Assembly (NCBI RefSeq): GCF_000247815.1
Contig: NC_021674.1
Location: 32,785,462-32,849,461 of the forward strand
Length of the DNA: 64,000 nucleotides
Direction of reading: 5' to 3'
DNA from: Ficedula albicollis
Lineage: Eukaryota; Chordata; Aves; Passeriformes; Muscicapidae
The position numbers and the translations under genes were made by a program. Every line of letters starts with the position of its first letter. Within the stretch, counting starts at the first letter, position 1. The notes beneath the pieces were generated by a model. That model was not told the DNA's origin, did no database searches, and saw only the letters and a program-made list of their open reading frames with translations. Shown here piece by piece: positions 11,135 to 24,925 of the stretch.

Positions 11135-13940
11135 AGAACAGGATATCTATGGATATGAACAGGCAGAGCAGCCTCCACTTGCCAGTAACAAGTGCTATGG
11201 ACAGACCAGGAGAGCCTTTGCAAACACCCTGGGCAGAGCATGGAGCCCTTGGGAGATGGTGAATTCACCAGGAAATTTAGTTATCTGTCCATGGTGGCCA
11301 CCAACCTAAAGGGGTTGTCATCCACACCGTCTAATAAATGTATTTGTTTTCTTAGGACAGGCTGTCACAGCTTTTGCAGGCGCTTGCTTTTCCACAAGGC
11401 TACATAAAGAGCCAATAGTACAGGAACAACTTACATGGCCAAGAGGTGCTAAAGTTAGGAAATTCCACCCTTGAGTGATGGCTTCCTCCTTCTAGGGAGT
11501 ACAGGCCAAAATTGTGCCAGAAGTGACAAGATCCACGCATGTAGGGATCAGACCCCTCAGTGAAGTCTTCTGATGAAGGAAATAAGCACTGGAGAAATCA
11601 GTGAGCCAGGGTCTGTCTGTACTGTTGTGAGCACTTTCTGTGTCCTGCTTCATGTTCTGTACATGGTGGCTTCTTTCCTGCTGCTGGACTGACAAAAGTT
11701 TTGTCTGGCCTGACCTTTAAACATAGAGGTGAAGGGTAACAGAACAAAGATGCTGTCAAAGACCAATCCAAATAATTGACCAGCTGCCAATTTCGGGATG
11801 CAGAGGCATACAGCTAAGGATGCTGCACTTTATTGATCAGTGCTAGGAAAAATAAGAGCTGCATAAATACAGGAAAAGTTCAAACAGCTGAGAGCAGGTG
11901 GCAATCAGCACACTATGATGGATAGAACTGACCATTGCATAGCAGGCCTGCCAAGGGTCTCCAGTTCCAGTCAATGTAATTAAGGAGACAAGAATGTTCA
12001 GAAATATCAGTTGTGCCCTTTAGGGTCAGAAATTCAAGGCAGCAATTCCAAACTTGCATATACAAGATGCCTGGCTTCCAGAAACAGCACAGTATCCATG
12101 TTAATGGAGGAAGGTATGCACACAGGGGCTTTTGCTGTACCACCTTCCCTGCGTGCACACTGGCAGGATGCAGTGGAAGATGCTCTGGGATGTGCCTCTG
12201 CTGGGCCAGGTGTACCAAGGCTTAAATAAAAGTCGGTCCAGCTGCAGCAAGTCACATTGGCAGGTGGGCATATTCCAGCAGCTCTCACATTCCCTGTGAA
12301 ATCACCCTTATAAAGCACCACATGCTCACACAGCCTCAACCTCCTTTATCAACTTACAGGCTAAAGCCTGCATTTCAGTGAGCTAGAAGTAGCTAGCCTT
12401 GTTTTTATTTGAACCCAGGATATAAAAAGGAGACCCTGGTCCCAGAGCCTTCAGAGCACATGAGGGTAAAAGCAGCAGAAGTACAAGGCTCACACTTCAA
12501 GAGCCCTGCCCTCCCCAAGAGCTGGAGGACATCACCCCGTGCCCTCTGCACACCCTGGGACACGAGGAAAGATGCCTGCATGCCTCAGGCCATCCCAAGT
12601 GTCCCTCTTCTCTTAAGCTAAGCAGGCTCCAGCTCCAACATCTTGACTCATCTGAACCACCGACAAGCAGCCCTGTGTACTTCTAACTCCACAAAGGGGA
12701 ATCGTAATTAATTCTGGAGCAGCTTCTGAAGGACAGGAAGCAGGGCTGTGAGGTGCAGCAGTAAAGCAGAGTAATGACCAAGTACCAAGGAGAGGAGGAA
12801 AAAAAATTATAATGGTATTGTTTATGGCACTGTAATTTCTGTGCTCTGGGTATTTGGGAAAGGATAAATGACACACAGGGAAAACCTTAGGCTATTCTTG
12901 ACTATCAGACAGAAGAGGCTCTATTTGTGTACTTTGCTCTACACCGTCTTAATTCTTTCAAAGCAAAACGATCCTTCCATGCTTTTCTTTCAAAATACAA
13001 GCTCTGTTGCAGGCCAGGCCACCTCATTAGCACATTACATTAGCAGTAAAACCAGTGTCTCTTTTCTACCACTGTGCCCTTGTTAATCTCAGACATGTCA
13101 GCATTCTCTTGGGATTCCTTGCTACATTCCTCAGTATTTGTCACTGCTTAATTTTTAAACCAACTAAAAAAAACCCAGACATTACAGGCTTTTCAAGGGG
13201 CAGATTGTGTCAATAATGTTGGGTTTTGCATCATATAGGAAATGTCTTATGTTTGCATCACTACATATATAACATACATTAAAAAGGCCAAACTATTTAC
13301 AAGCTGAGTGACTCCTACTGATCTTTTCAAAATGGATAGCAAATGTATTGAATCAGTGTGTTCCATGAATTCAGAGCTCTGACTGCAATGTAGACATTGC
13401 AGATGTCTACAGATGACCAAAAAGTGATAGATTTGGACTGTTGGGAAGGATTGAGATTTGTTTCTAATCCATGGGAGATTTAAAATAGCTCATGCAAATG
13501 TGCAGTAGCACTTATCAGCTAGTGAAACATGAAAATTGATTGTGGCAAAGTACATTGTTTCCAAAATCCCACAAACACAGAAAAAAAACCAACACAGTAA
13601 CAGAAAATCCAAATGGACATAAATTTCGGTGTGTGAAAAAGATAATTTTATTTAGCATAGGATTAAAAATACCCCAAAAATAAATAATCATATTTAACAT
13701 GGTCTGAAGATATCTCATGCCTTGTAAGTCAGGACACACGATTTTTTAGGTGAAAGTGTAGGATCACACATCTCTCATCCTTGTTACATTTCACTGCTAA
13801 GATGGAAAAGCTCCTAAATTGAACCTGCCCTGTAATTCACTACGCAGCAGGGAGAGCTCTACTTTCTGGCGGCAAAATCTATTTTTACAGTATCTTGGAG
13901 GACTGTACCTCAGTCCTAATCACTTGGCACTTGTTACCTT
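11135..13940. other. Intergenic stretch, nothing recognised
   Basis: No exon, RNA gene or transposon was recognised between the 95-bp tandem duplication and the COX20 CpG island. Reading frames are short and have no family similarity that I can name. Confidence 0.45.
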
Positions 13941-14320
13941 TCCTCATCCTACTGCAGGCACAGCGACGCACCCGAGGGGTCGGTTGCAGCGTGCGCAGGG
14001 GGTGCAGCGCAGGTTTAAGGTTTACCCCGGCGGAACCCGCTGGGGCTGTGCCGGGCGCTGCTCCGCGGCCGCACAGGGGCCATTTCCCAGAGCGCGGCTG
14101 CATCCACCCTTCCTCCGCCTCCCCTTCCCGCTGCCACCCGGGGACGTCTCGCCCAGCTGCACAAGCCATCCTTTCCCATTCCAGCACCGCGGGATGCTCC
14201 CACCACAATCAGCTCTCCCCCATCTGCGGTGGGGGACAAACATCCCCGCATCCTTCAGGATGGACAAGGTCCCATGACCTCCTTCTCCCGCTAGGTGCTG
14301 CCCGCCGAGCGCGCTGGCTA

Positions 14321-15098
<778 letters not shown>

Positions 15099-15118
15099 CG
15101 GGAAGGCGCTGCCGCGGC

Positions 15119-15151
15119 ATGGCGGGCGAGGGCGACTCTGAGCCGGGGAAG
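15119..15151 (+). CDS. COX20: COX20 coding exon 1
   Basis: Encodes MAGEGDSEPGK and ends AAG before the donor GTAATG (phase 0). The start context GCGGCATGG is a good Kozak match, with G at +4. The exon lies just downstream of the G run, so its 5' UTR is not readable. Confidence 0.92.
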
Positions 15152-17475
15152 GTAATGGAGGGCGGGGGGGCGGCGAGGGGGAGGCTGAGCATGAGGAGGA
15201 TCGTGAGGAGGATCGTGAGGAGGAGAGCGCGGCGCGCTGCTGGGGACACGGGAGGTCATTGCAGAGCAATGCATTGCATTGCAGTGAGCGCCCGCCCCGC
15301 TGTTCCACCGCCCGAGGAAATAACTGGGGAACAATACACGGAAACCCACGGCAGGGCTGAGGCTCTGCGGGCAGGTGGGTGGGGCGGGGTTTTGTTTGTG
15401 CCCCCCCGTTCCCGCCGTGGGACTTTGTCCTGGTGGGCGAGCAGTGGTCAGAGACATAACAAATAACGCCCAGCCCGGCAACAGGTGAGACGCTATTTTA
15501 AAAGGATGCATCACGCTGCATGGATGTAGCAGGAATACCTTCTTAGCCAACAACAGCGGCGTATCAAGTGACTTCTTCCATATGAGAGCACTTGAAATTA
15601 CTCATTAGGAGGTTCGACCAGCACGGACCTCGTCCTTTCTGTCCCGTTTGTACACAGGGACAGCTGATGGCTGTCCCTGGGGAGCACGGATAAAACTAAC
15701 CACGGGGGTTTCCGTGCTTGCCGTCCCCGTTACACAGCGACACAATGACTTGTCTCACCGAGCTCTCAGCCCTCCACAAGCGGTTCAGTGCTGTTCGTCC
15801 TCAAAATCTACTTTGACCGAGTGGAATACCTCCGTAACGAAACAAAACAATCACCTTTGATGAATTTTGGCACAGTTGCACACGTGATTCTTCACGCTCT
15901 AATGGTTCAAGCACAATAGAACAAAACGTGTTCTCACACCGTCCCTGACCCAAGGATTGATAGCAGAACAATGTGCAGGTGTTAGAGGGGCAGCTGCCTT
16001 GACCCTGACCCATGTGCCCAGCCTAGACATAGGGTCAGGTCATAAATTAGTGGTTTATAAATGTTTTTATTCAGTATCTGCTATAAAGTTCTCTGCTACA
16101 TGTTCATTCTCAGTAACTTAACTTGTTTCAGGTACTAAAATTATATGGCATGACTAACTGCATACTTGATTGTAACCTTCCTTGTTGGTTGTGATGTAAC
16201 AAAAATCCTGGATTCTTAAGGTTCTTCTCCCTTCCTTTTTTGTAGAGGTAAAAAACGAAGTAGTTCTTTTTTAGTATTCAGTAGAAATAAAAAGAAATAG
16301 AAAGAAGGCTTTGTGCAAAACTATATTATGTAAATTACTAGTCAACTCTTCCAAAACCATCCCTGATATATCTGTACCTGTTCACTTTTGGTCAGCTATA
16401 ACCCTGGATGCAGTAAGATCTCAACTGGTTATACTTGACTGCTAAGGTAACAAGTCAGTTTTACAGTGGAGTTGGCATCATAGATTTCTACAAAAGTGAT
16501 TTTTTAAAATTTATGTTTGTTTTGTTTTGTTTTGTTTTGTTTTGTTTGTTTTGTCTTTCAGTCTTTTAAACTCCTGGGATTTCTTGATGTTAAAAATGTC
16601 CCGTGTGCACGAGAGTCAGTGCTCTATGGCTCCCTGGGGTCTTTAGTTATGGGTCTTGGACATTTTTTAGCAACTAGTAAGTACTTACTCCTTTTGGGTT
16701 TTTTATATTATTTGCAAGAAAAAAATAGCTTCTATTTGCTGTTAGGTGTTATCAATAATGGAAAGTCATACGAGTTGTTTTCTCTTAGCTTTTCTTTTTT
16801 TCTTTCAGGTAGAGTTAGAAGATCTTATGATGTTGCAGTTGGTGGCTTTATTTGCACAATGTTAGGATACTGGTATGTAAAATGCGTCTTCAATTTTGAC
16901 AGGCCTGTGTTGGCTGAATTGTACAAGGTGATCCTTGTGTTTCAGTTTTCAGAAACAGTGTTTCATGTTGGTTTTGAAACCACAGTAAAAAACTTGCCTA
17001 GCAAAGCGTCCTCTTCCTTCTCCCCAAAATACTTACCTTCTTTAAAGGAAAACAACGTGTTTGAATGTTTATGTTTACATATATATATTTTTTAAATACT
17101 TCCTATTGTTTCTTGAATCCTAAGCAATCAACTCCCCCACTTATTTCCATTTTTCTTAATTATTTTTTCCTTTACATACCCTTGTGTCCTAATTCCAAAG
17201 GCAAAATTCCTAAAGAATTTTACTAGCATTATCACACGTGGTTGCAACTTTTCAGCGGCTTGAATGACTCTGGTATGATACTGCCACTCATATAAAGCAG
17301 AGAATTCTCTTTTCTTTTCATCCCCTCCTCTAGGTTTTACTGCAGGTTCAACTTAGCCCAGCAAAGGATCCGGCAAAGAATGCTTCAAGAAGGAATGAAA
17401 AACAGAATTTTATATGAAGGCAGTTACCTTGATCCAGAAAAGGAACAAATTGGCAGTGAAAGAAGTGATTCATAG
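15119..17475 (+). CDS. COX20: COX20, cytochrome c oxidase assembly factor (4 coding exons)
   Basis: COX20 (formerly FAM36A) is a mitochondrial inner-membrane chaperone that stabilises newly made COX2 and passes it to the copper-insertion machinery during complex IV assembly. The four coding exons (15119-15151, 16562-16676, 16809-16872, 17334-17475) splice with consistent phases to 117 residues plus a stop; the human protein, as I recall it, has 118. The N-terminus MAGEGDSEPGK is divergent. Family blocks follow: FKLLGFLDVKNVPCARES, LYGSLGSLVMGLGHFL, then RRSYDVAVGGFICTMLGYW. These contain the two hydrophobic segments expected for a two-pass membrane protein. The charged C-terminus has NRILYEGSYLDPEKEQ. 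All three introns are GT-AG. The start is the only ATG in frame upstream of the first donor before the G run. The gene is convergent with HNRNPU. Frame and splice agreement make this near certain. Confidence 0.96.
16515..16554 (+). repeat. GTTTT/GTTT microsatellite in COX20 intron 1
   Basis: About seven units of GTTTT with GTTT interruptions lie directly upstream of the exon 2 acceptor, where they also supply much of the pyrimidine-rich tract. Length variation here could affect splicing of exon 2. Confidence 0.9.
16562..16676 (+). CDS. COX20: COX20 coding exon 2
   Basis: The acceptor TTGTCTTTCAG is followed by codons for SFKLLGFLDV, and the exon ends in phase 1 (GCA ACT A) before the strong donor GTAAGTAC. 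It covers the first hydrophobic segment. An expanded GTTTT tract precedes the acceptor. Confidence 0.96.
16809..16872 (+). CDS. COX20: COX20 coding exon 3
   Basis: The acceptor TTTCTTTCAG starts an exon of 64 nt that completes Ser and encodes RVRRSYDVAVGGFICTMLGY. It ends in phase 2 (TG) before donor GTATGT. It covers the second hydrophobic segment. Confidence 0.95.
17334..17475 (+). CDS. COX20: COX20 coding exon 4 (terminal)
   Basis: The acceptor CCCCTCCTCTAG is followed by G TTT TAC TGC AGG, which completes Trp and continues FYCRFNLAQQRIRQRM. The frame ends with SERSDS and TAG at 17473-17475. This is the C-terminal hydrophilic tail of the protein. Confidence 0.95.
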
Positions 17476-18080
17476 GTTGCTCTAGAGGAGTTGTGGTTTA
17501 ATGCATCTTTGGGAAAAGGTGGTCTCCAAAAGGAAGTCTACACTGCAAGCCTGTGGCATGTCTAAAACGGGTAAATCATGGTTTTCCTAGCAAATCTGGG
17601 CAGGAAATTCATAGTGAATCTGTTAAGTCTGTACAAGCCTTGCTTTGTTTCATGTATGTATGTGTGTGTGTGACTGCACACATTTGGAATGATGTCCTGT
17701 TAAACATCTGGGAGCTGATGTGTTCTCGTGCAGGGTCTCAGAGGATTAACAACAGTGATTTGGGACTGCTTTAACTTCCATTATAAACAGAGCGTGGTTT
17801 GTTTTAGCAAAGTTGTAATTACATTTCATTTAAATACAGGAAAATATTTCCATCACCTGTTAATGTATCCTTCAGTGCTATTATTAGCAGTGCTGTTTTT
17901 AAAACAGGAATATTTAAGCAGTGTAGGAGAAGGTTTTGGTTGTGCAAGATGAGTGATAGCAGCAGCCCTTGTAAGATTTCAGCTGCAGGATAACCAGATA
18001 GCTTACATACACTGTGAAGCTGAAAGATTTCCATCTTTGTTCTGTTTGAAACTATGAATAAAATCACACTTCAGAGCAGC
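17476..18080 (+). other. COX20: COX20 3' UTR with polyadenylation signal
   Basis: No further frame continues after the TAG. The first canonical AATAAA in a suitable position is at 18057-18062 (ATGAATAAAATCAC), giving a 3' UTR of roughly 0.6 kb. A short TATG/TG repeat lies near 17653-17672. The exact cleavage site cannot be read from sequence alone. Confidence 0.7.
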
Positions 18081-21000
18081 CTAAACTATGTAAGTAACTA
18101 ATTTTTTGCTTCATTAAAATTCTTGCCACTTAAGACACTTCCATACTATTTGTGGAATAATAATCTACATTATTTGCAAGTAGTGATGTTTTTTCTTTCA
18201 TTTTTTTTCTTTAAAGGCATGTCCTATTTAACTATTTCACTGTACATTTTTCAGTTAAAAGAACTATCACAACATAATTTCAAGGAAACCATCTTATTTG
18301 AAAATGCAGTGTTAGGTCTAATAGCATATTGGTAAAAAGATGAGTGATGACATCATACTCCTTGCTTGCTTCTGTCTGCACAAGTGACACAATGCTTTTA
18401 GTTTTTTATATAATAATTTATGGTCTATTATGCTGTTAGCACTTTCTGGTCTAAAGGCATTTCACCAAGCAAAAATAGTCCTTTCCCCCTACCCTGTATT
18501 TAGTCTGAGAGAGTTTGTGATCTGTTGTTAACTCATATTAGTGCAGAGAGGTTTGGGAATCCATATGTAAACAGCAGTATTGCTCCACTTATTTATTTGG
18601 AAATATACGTGAGAGCACTAAACAAACATGCTGTTTACTCTGAGAAAATTAAACTTCTACCCTCTATGGATTAGCCTCTTATAAGAAGAAAACAAACCTA
18701 TATACTCTAATTCTTTTTTGCCCCTCTATTCCTCATGTTTCTTCTGGAGGAAACAAAGATAAATTTTATTGAGGACATTAATTTCAATATTTTTATTTAA
18801 AAAATATTTTTAAAAATATTTATATTTTTATAAAAAGTCTTCAGAAGAAGTAATGCAATGAAACACTTCCCGTCCTCACTGCAAAATCCAAACTGAGAAG
18901 TTAATTGGTAGCTAATTCAGAAGAGAAAAGTGTTTCTCCTGGTTCTGTGTGGGATGGGGGGCCAAGGGGACGGGAGGCTCCTTCTCCTTGGGATGGGAGC
19001 TGTTGCTTCATAAAGTCCTTGGAGCAGCAGTGGGAAACTGAGCGAGCCATGGAGCTGGTCTTAAGCTCCTGTTTTAATACATGGTTGAGTTCTTTCCTAT
19101 CTGTAAAAGAAAAGAAAAGAAAAGAAAGTGCAACCTAAGCAGGGGGTCTTTTGGCTGTGAGGTCATAGGTCAGCTGGAGGGTTTAGGCAACAAAAGCACC
19201 GGGATGAAAATTTACTCTTTGGTAAAGAGCAGTTGTAGAGAAAGAAGAGAAGGGTGTTTTGTGCTGATGGGAAAGAAGTTAGTGTGTGCATAATGGCATT
19301 CTTCAAAACATACAAATACTCTGACTGGCAGGAAAATAGAAGCAGCATTATGATGCTATGAAGTAAAAAAAATCTGGGGAAAATTGCAGCATTAAACCCT
19401 CTGTGGTGTTAATTTGTGTTGGTATAAGTTACTGCATTTAAGGATATTAGCCCTATATCAGTTTAACTACAGTTTTAGCCATAACTATGAAATGCTAGGT
19501 GTATCTGCACTGCATAGATAACCCACCTAATATTTCTGCTTCACTGTGCAGAGTGTAAAATGAGCATGCCAGATGTTCACAGAAACACTAGGGAAGAGGC
19601 AATGTGCAGGCAGCCTGGCCAGCACACTGGAGCTTCAATGTTTACTAAAACTTGAGGTGGAATTAACTAAAAGTGGAGGCCTTTGCCTAATAGGGCAGGG
19701 ATATAGGACAAGGAAGCTGACTCGGTGTGAAAGGGGAGGCCTGCAACAGCAGAGGGAAGAATGCTCATGGTCAAACATTCAGGGGAAAAAGCCTGGCATA
19801 ATTCCTTGAAGTGCTGGCTCCAGCTGCTTCTGTGTCAGCTGTGGAGAGTTAATTGAAAGTGACTGGTGGGTTATCCCAATTAAAGGCTGAGAAACAGGAT
19901 AAACCAAAAAATCTCAAAACTATTCTCATAAATTAGGATACATTGGCAAGAAAACAAAAATATCTGTTACTTAAGTAATTCTGAACCATTTTAAACAATG
20001 GTATAAGTATTTTTCAAAATTAGTGAGTTGTATTCCTATTTATCTGTTACTGCTGATTTCATACATCTTAAGTCATTGGTGGAAATAAGTAGCACACCTC
20101 TGTATTTTATTATCAGACTTGAAATGTAAAAGTATTGCAGCTAATGACAGATATGATAGTGTTTGCTTTGCTTTGCCTAAATTAAAACTTGCCAGACAGT
20201 TACTAGGAACAAAAATAAATAGACATTTTGAAGATGTTTGGGTTTTAGCCCCCTCAGAATAAATCATAAAAAGGGAGAGAATGAAGTATAGCAACTTGAA
20301 GTCATAAGTTGTTAAAACCCTGTTTATTTTACTGACAGTTATGTTAGTTGGTCACTGAATGGTGACTGACAAGCAGTTAGTTTTTCTCTGTGAAGTTAGT
20401 GAAATCCTTCCTTACAGCAACCTAAACCACCAGCAAAATAAAGAGATGGGTTTATTGCTCCATTGCTCTTCCACACCTTTCTCTTCCTGTTCCCTGCAGT
20501 AGCAATACTCTGGGAAAAGGCGTTTGCAGCCTCCTCCAGCAGGAGCACACACTTGGGACTCCGGCAGCAGCCAGAGGCCACTCGTGCAAGGTGTGTCCTC
20601 CAGCTCCTTCAGGAAGGGAAGTCGCTGGGGAGGCACCAGGCTGAAACGTGGAGATCTAGGATTAATTGCCAGCACCATTCCCAGAGCTGCCTGTGATCAG
20701 GTGGCCACTGCTCTTCAGTGCCTCTCACAGGAGCAAATGTCCTTCTTCAGCCACTGACAGATGCAGCAGGCTCAAAATCTAGGAACTTTTCTGAAGGTGA
20801 TAGCAAGGCAATTATAGCTGCCATCCCAAACTTGTCATTTACCTCTTCACCCAGGCAGAGATTTTAGATAGATGTTGGCCCTTGCTGCATTTTGCAGGCT
20901 TCCAGACTCTGTGTGTGTCACTGCCCACCCCAAGTCCTCGAGTGCTCAAAGGAAAGGCCATCTCCTGTCACTGAGCCTGGCTGTTGGTAGGGTTATTTTA

Positions 21001-24000
21001 TTTGGGGCTGCAGGAAGTGCGTTTGTTATTTCTGGTATAAGCAATCCAGGTAACAATGAAGTACTGTGTGAATTCAGCTGTAATGAGCTCCCAAGCAAAA
21101 TATTTTCTCCAGCTTAGTAGACTAATTCCCATACTTTTCTTGTTCCTATCCAGACATTTAGCTTAAGAGCTCAGTGGTTACCTATGAAAGTTGTTTGCTT
21201 GCTCCATTTAACTCTCGAAACAAATACGTTGTTCTTGCCTTGAAAAACTGATCAAAACAAAGTTTTACAGTATATTCAGATGCTCCTTTGTTTATTTTTC
21301 TTTTCCCTAAGCGAAGAACCAAGAGCTAATATCTGAAGTGGAACTGAGTTTTAGTCAATGTGACTCAAGGCCTTGGAACAGGTAACTTTCTTAAACATAA
21401 AATGAAAATATTACATTAAGCACATGCAGTGGCTAAACCTTCAAATGGTGGTGGAGGAGGAGACTAGTGAGAGATAGAGCCTTGGATGACACAGTTTGAG
21501 GAAAACAGATTTTTGTTCATGGCTAACACCCTGACTAAGGGTAAGTCCCGTCTTTTTCACATACTCTGTTTTTTTTCCTGCTTGAGTTCATAGTTTGCCT
21601 GAGAGCCATCCAGCAGGGGTCTGCCTGTTCCTGCTAGAATAAGTCACAGCATCCTTATGTCTGCTTGTTTTCAAGATTAAGAGCAGTTTGTTCTGAGGCT
21701 ATTTTAATCCTGCCAGCTTCTGTCATCTGTCATGAGCAAGAGTGTGTCAAAACCCTCAACTGTCCTGAACATGCCAGGAACTGCCTCTGGCAGTACCTAA
21801 AATGTACCATGGGAGTGGACAGTTACCACTGCAGGGATCTTTCTCTTTAGACTGGCCACAGCTCCAAAAATACCCAGATTGTATAGTGTGATGATCTGTT
21901 TTAACAGGAACAAAGGTTCCCCCTTTTCCTGCTGTGGAGAGAAGGAAGCACATGCTTTGCATATTTTTTAAACTCCTTGTTTATTTTGTCAAATGCTGTA
22001 ACAAAGAGCAGCAGGTGTGAGATTTCTCCCTAGACAATAGATCCTCATCTCTCCTATTGATGGCAAATGGCTCGTGATAACTCTGGTGCTCACAGGGTGC
22101 TTTTATCTATGACACATCTTGGCCTTCAATCCTGCAAATACTTGCATGGCAGGTCTTCGAAGTCCACTTACAAGCTTTACAACTCTGGCTGATACTCATG
22201 CTTTCTGTCATCCAGGTCAGGAGTTCTTACCACCTTTACCTGTGCCAGGTGGCCACAGTGAGAGATCTTTCTCCTCCATTGTCATCACTTCTGACACTGC
22301 ACAGATGCTGTGGAAACAGGATGAGAGATGCAGCCCACCCACCCCTTGCTCTTTGTTATGTTGCTTAAGCAATTAAAGGGAATCCAATACCCCTCCCTTT
22401 CAGAAATCTGTTCAGGCTCTGGCTGAGATAGTGGCAATATCTCTGAAGATGAAAAGCCAATAACAGGTTTATCACTGGGCTGATACATTACCTCAAATGG
22501 CTGTTGCAGGAGTCCTTCACAGAGCAAATACAGAGCAAAAAAAAATTCCATCAGCCTGTTCCTCAAAACAAAGGGGAAAATACCCTATTCAGACCCCCCA
22601 GAGAAATTTGGAGCTACCAGTGACTGTTATGTGCTGTGCTTATAATGCTTTTATCCAATATTTAAAGCCCTTGAGGGCCATCCCGAGGCAGCACTGGGAG
22701 GCCATGACAGAACTTGTTTGACTCGATTTCTTAGCTCTGGTATTATCCCGCTGTCATATTCTTCCATTACTGCCTACTGAGACTCCCAGATGGATAAAAA
22801 GAGCTCAGCCTTTCCTTCCTAAACCTCACAAGGTCCCCTTGAACCAGTACCATAGAGAGTTTGTTACCCCCACTAACAAGCACAGTGGCCCTCTCCTTCC
22901 CAAAAGCCAGTCAGCATTAATTTCTGCTCAGAAATTTCTCAGTCGCCATTCATCCTTCTGCTGGGGATGCCATGCCTCAGTCTGTACATCTCTGTCACCC
23001 ACAGCTGCACTCCCAACGGGACTCTTATCTCGAGAGCACCTGAGTGGGTCACAGTGACCAGATGGCCAGGAAGCTGCTCCTCGGAGCACTGCTGGGTTCC
23101 AGCAGAGCCCCGCACAGGGCTGTGTGGACGTACACAGCTTAAGGAATGCTGTGAGATGCCACAAACCACAGCTCTGTGAAGTCACACGCTCCTGGTACAG
23201 CACCAAACAGGACAAAACTCAGAGCGGTTCAGATACTGAGATAGCAGCAGCACTGTCCCTCTACTGACAGCCTCCTGTGGGATCCATGCTAATTGGAATA
23301 CAGCCACCATTCAAGGAGTCCATGCGCTCCCTCCCTTCCCCCACCAGCCTTTCAGTTGCCTTCAGCACTGTAATCTTCCCTGGATTTGTTCTGGAGCTGG
23401 AGAAGGATCCTTGTAGTTGGTAAATAATGGACCTTTCAAGGCAGTGAGTACCTACAAAAGCAAGATCCTTCCTGAAAACTTTTCTTCGTTGTCTGCACGA
23501 GGATCTGCTGAAAGAAACGGTTGGAGTCTGTCGTTTCCCTTCAGCGGGTGTTTCCTTAAAGGAAAAAAAAAAATCAAAAGGGACTGGCCGGCTGCCAGGC
23601 TGTGGAGGCACATAAATACCCTGGGGCTGTGCCAACGCAGCCGCTGAAGCAGCAGCAGCAGCCCCCTCCCAGGAATGTCCAGGAGCCGCTGGGGAGATGC
23701 TGATTTTCAGGAAGTGTCTCGCGGCCTCCACCACCTTCTCCACCCCAAGCAAACTCTGTTTTCTCAATGCCGAGCGGGGCTGGGCTCACTGTGCAGCCCT
23801 GCAGACTGGAGCACTGCATCACAGTGTTTGCTCCCACCTCCTTTCCTTTGGAGGAAGCAGCTCCTACCGCAGCCACATGTGGGAACCAGCCAGTCATCTT
23901 CAACTTTGGCAGCTGGTGTGATGCTTGGTGGGCTCTGCTACACACAGGACATACTCCTTGTAACAAAGGGGCAGGCAAGTTCATGCAAAAGGTGTGGTTG

Positions 24001-24529
24001 ATGGAATATCCTAGGTCTGGAATCCAAACACCCAGATTGTGACATTTAAATGTTGTGTTCACCGATACTTAAGTATTGAAATAGTTCTTATTGAGCTATC
24101 ACAGCTGCTTTCTCCAAGGTCTCTCAGACTAAACACACAAGATATTTAATTTGCACAAGTAATTTACAACTAGAGTTTCTTTTTGAGGTGCTTGTCTCAC
24201 TATATAACAATAGATTAGATTTTACTGTTGTTGTTGTTTTGTAGGGCAGCTGCTTGCCTAATGGAGTGTCCACTAGAGGCTGGGAAGCAGTTAGCTGAAT
24301 AGCAGCCCTGCTGAATAGGATGGGACTTAGAGGGGCTGCCAAGTTGAATGTGGGCCAGGAGAGTGTTCTCTCTGCAAATAAGTCAACCTGCAGTCTGGGC
24401 TCCATCAGGAGATATGTGGCCAACAAATGAAGGGATCCAACAGTACTGACACTGCTGAGCAGTGCACCTAATACTGCTGTCCAGCTTTAGGCTTCTGGCT
24501 CAACAGGGATGTTGAAAAACTGTAGAGAC
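18081..24529. other. Intergenic stretch downstream of COX20
   Basis: No recognisable exon, RNA gene or intact transposon. An AT-rich tract rich in TTTTTAAAAATATTT-type palindromic pieces lies at about 18778-18836. Reading frames are short and unsupported. GC-rich patches near 20520-20720 and 22930-23700 do not resemble a known domain. Confidence 0.45.
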
Positions 24530-24925
24530 TCCAGTGATGGGCTCCTAAGGTATCCACAGAGCTCAGGGCCTACCTCCTGGAAAGACAGTGGAAAGAGTCT
24601 GTGGAGTGAACTAATAAGAGCCTAATACTATCTGCAGGACAGTTACAAAGATGGAGCCAAGCATCTCCTGATAGCTGCAAGAGATGTGGCAGGGCAATGG
24701 CCACAACTCCAGCTTGGGGGCTCCAGGCCAGGCAGGAGGACAGGTCTGGTTTACTCTGAGGGCAGTGCACTGGGCAGCCCAGAGAGGCCACGTCATTTCC
24801 ACCCTTTGCAGGTTTTCAAGCATCATCTAGACAAAGCCCCAGCTGGCCTGAGCACAGGTGCCAGTCCTGCTGCAAGTGGGAGGATGGGCTCCGTATCCAG
24901 AAGCAAATCTCTGTGATTCTGCGGC
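24530..24925 (+). mobile_element. Old, diverged CR1 LINE fragment (sense strand)
   Basis: Scattered but ordered CR1 blocks on the + strand include GGAGCCAAGCATCTCCTGAT, GCAATGGCCACAACTCCAG, ACTGGGCAGCCCAGAGAGGC and TTTCAAGCATCATCTAGACA, with a 3' end near CTCTGTGATTCTGCG. The order matches the CR1 ORF2 tail and 3' end. Divergence is high, so boundaries are approximate. It is a dead remnant. Confidence 0.75.

Noticed and set aside
1..13900. Search for exons of a left-hand neighbour of COX20 (for example DESI2)
   Set aside because: No frame resembles it. Part of the stretch could still be untranslated sequence, but nothing in it shows this.
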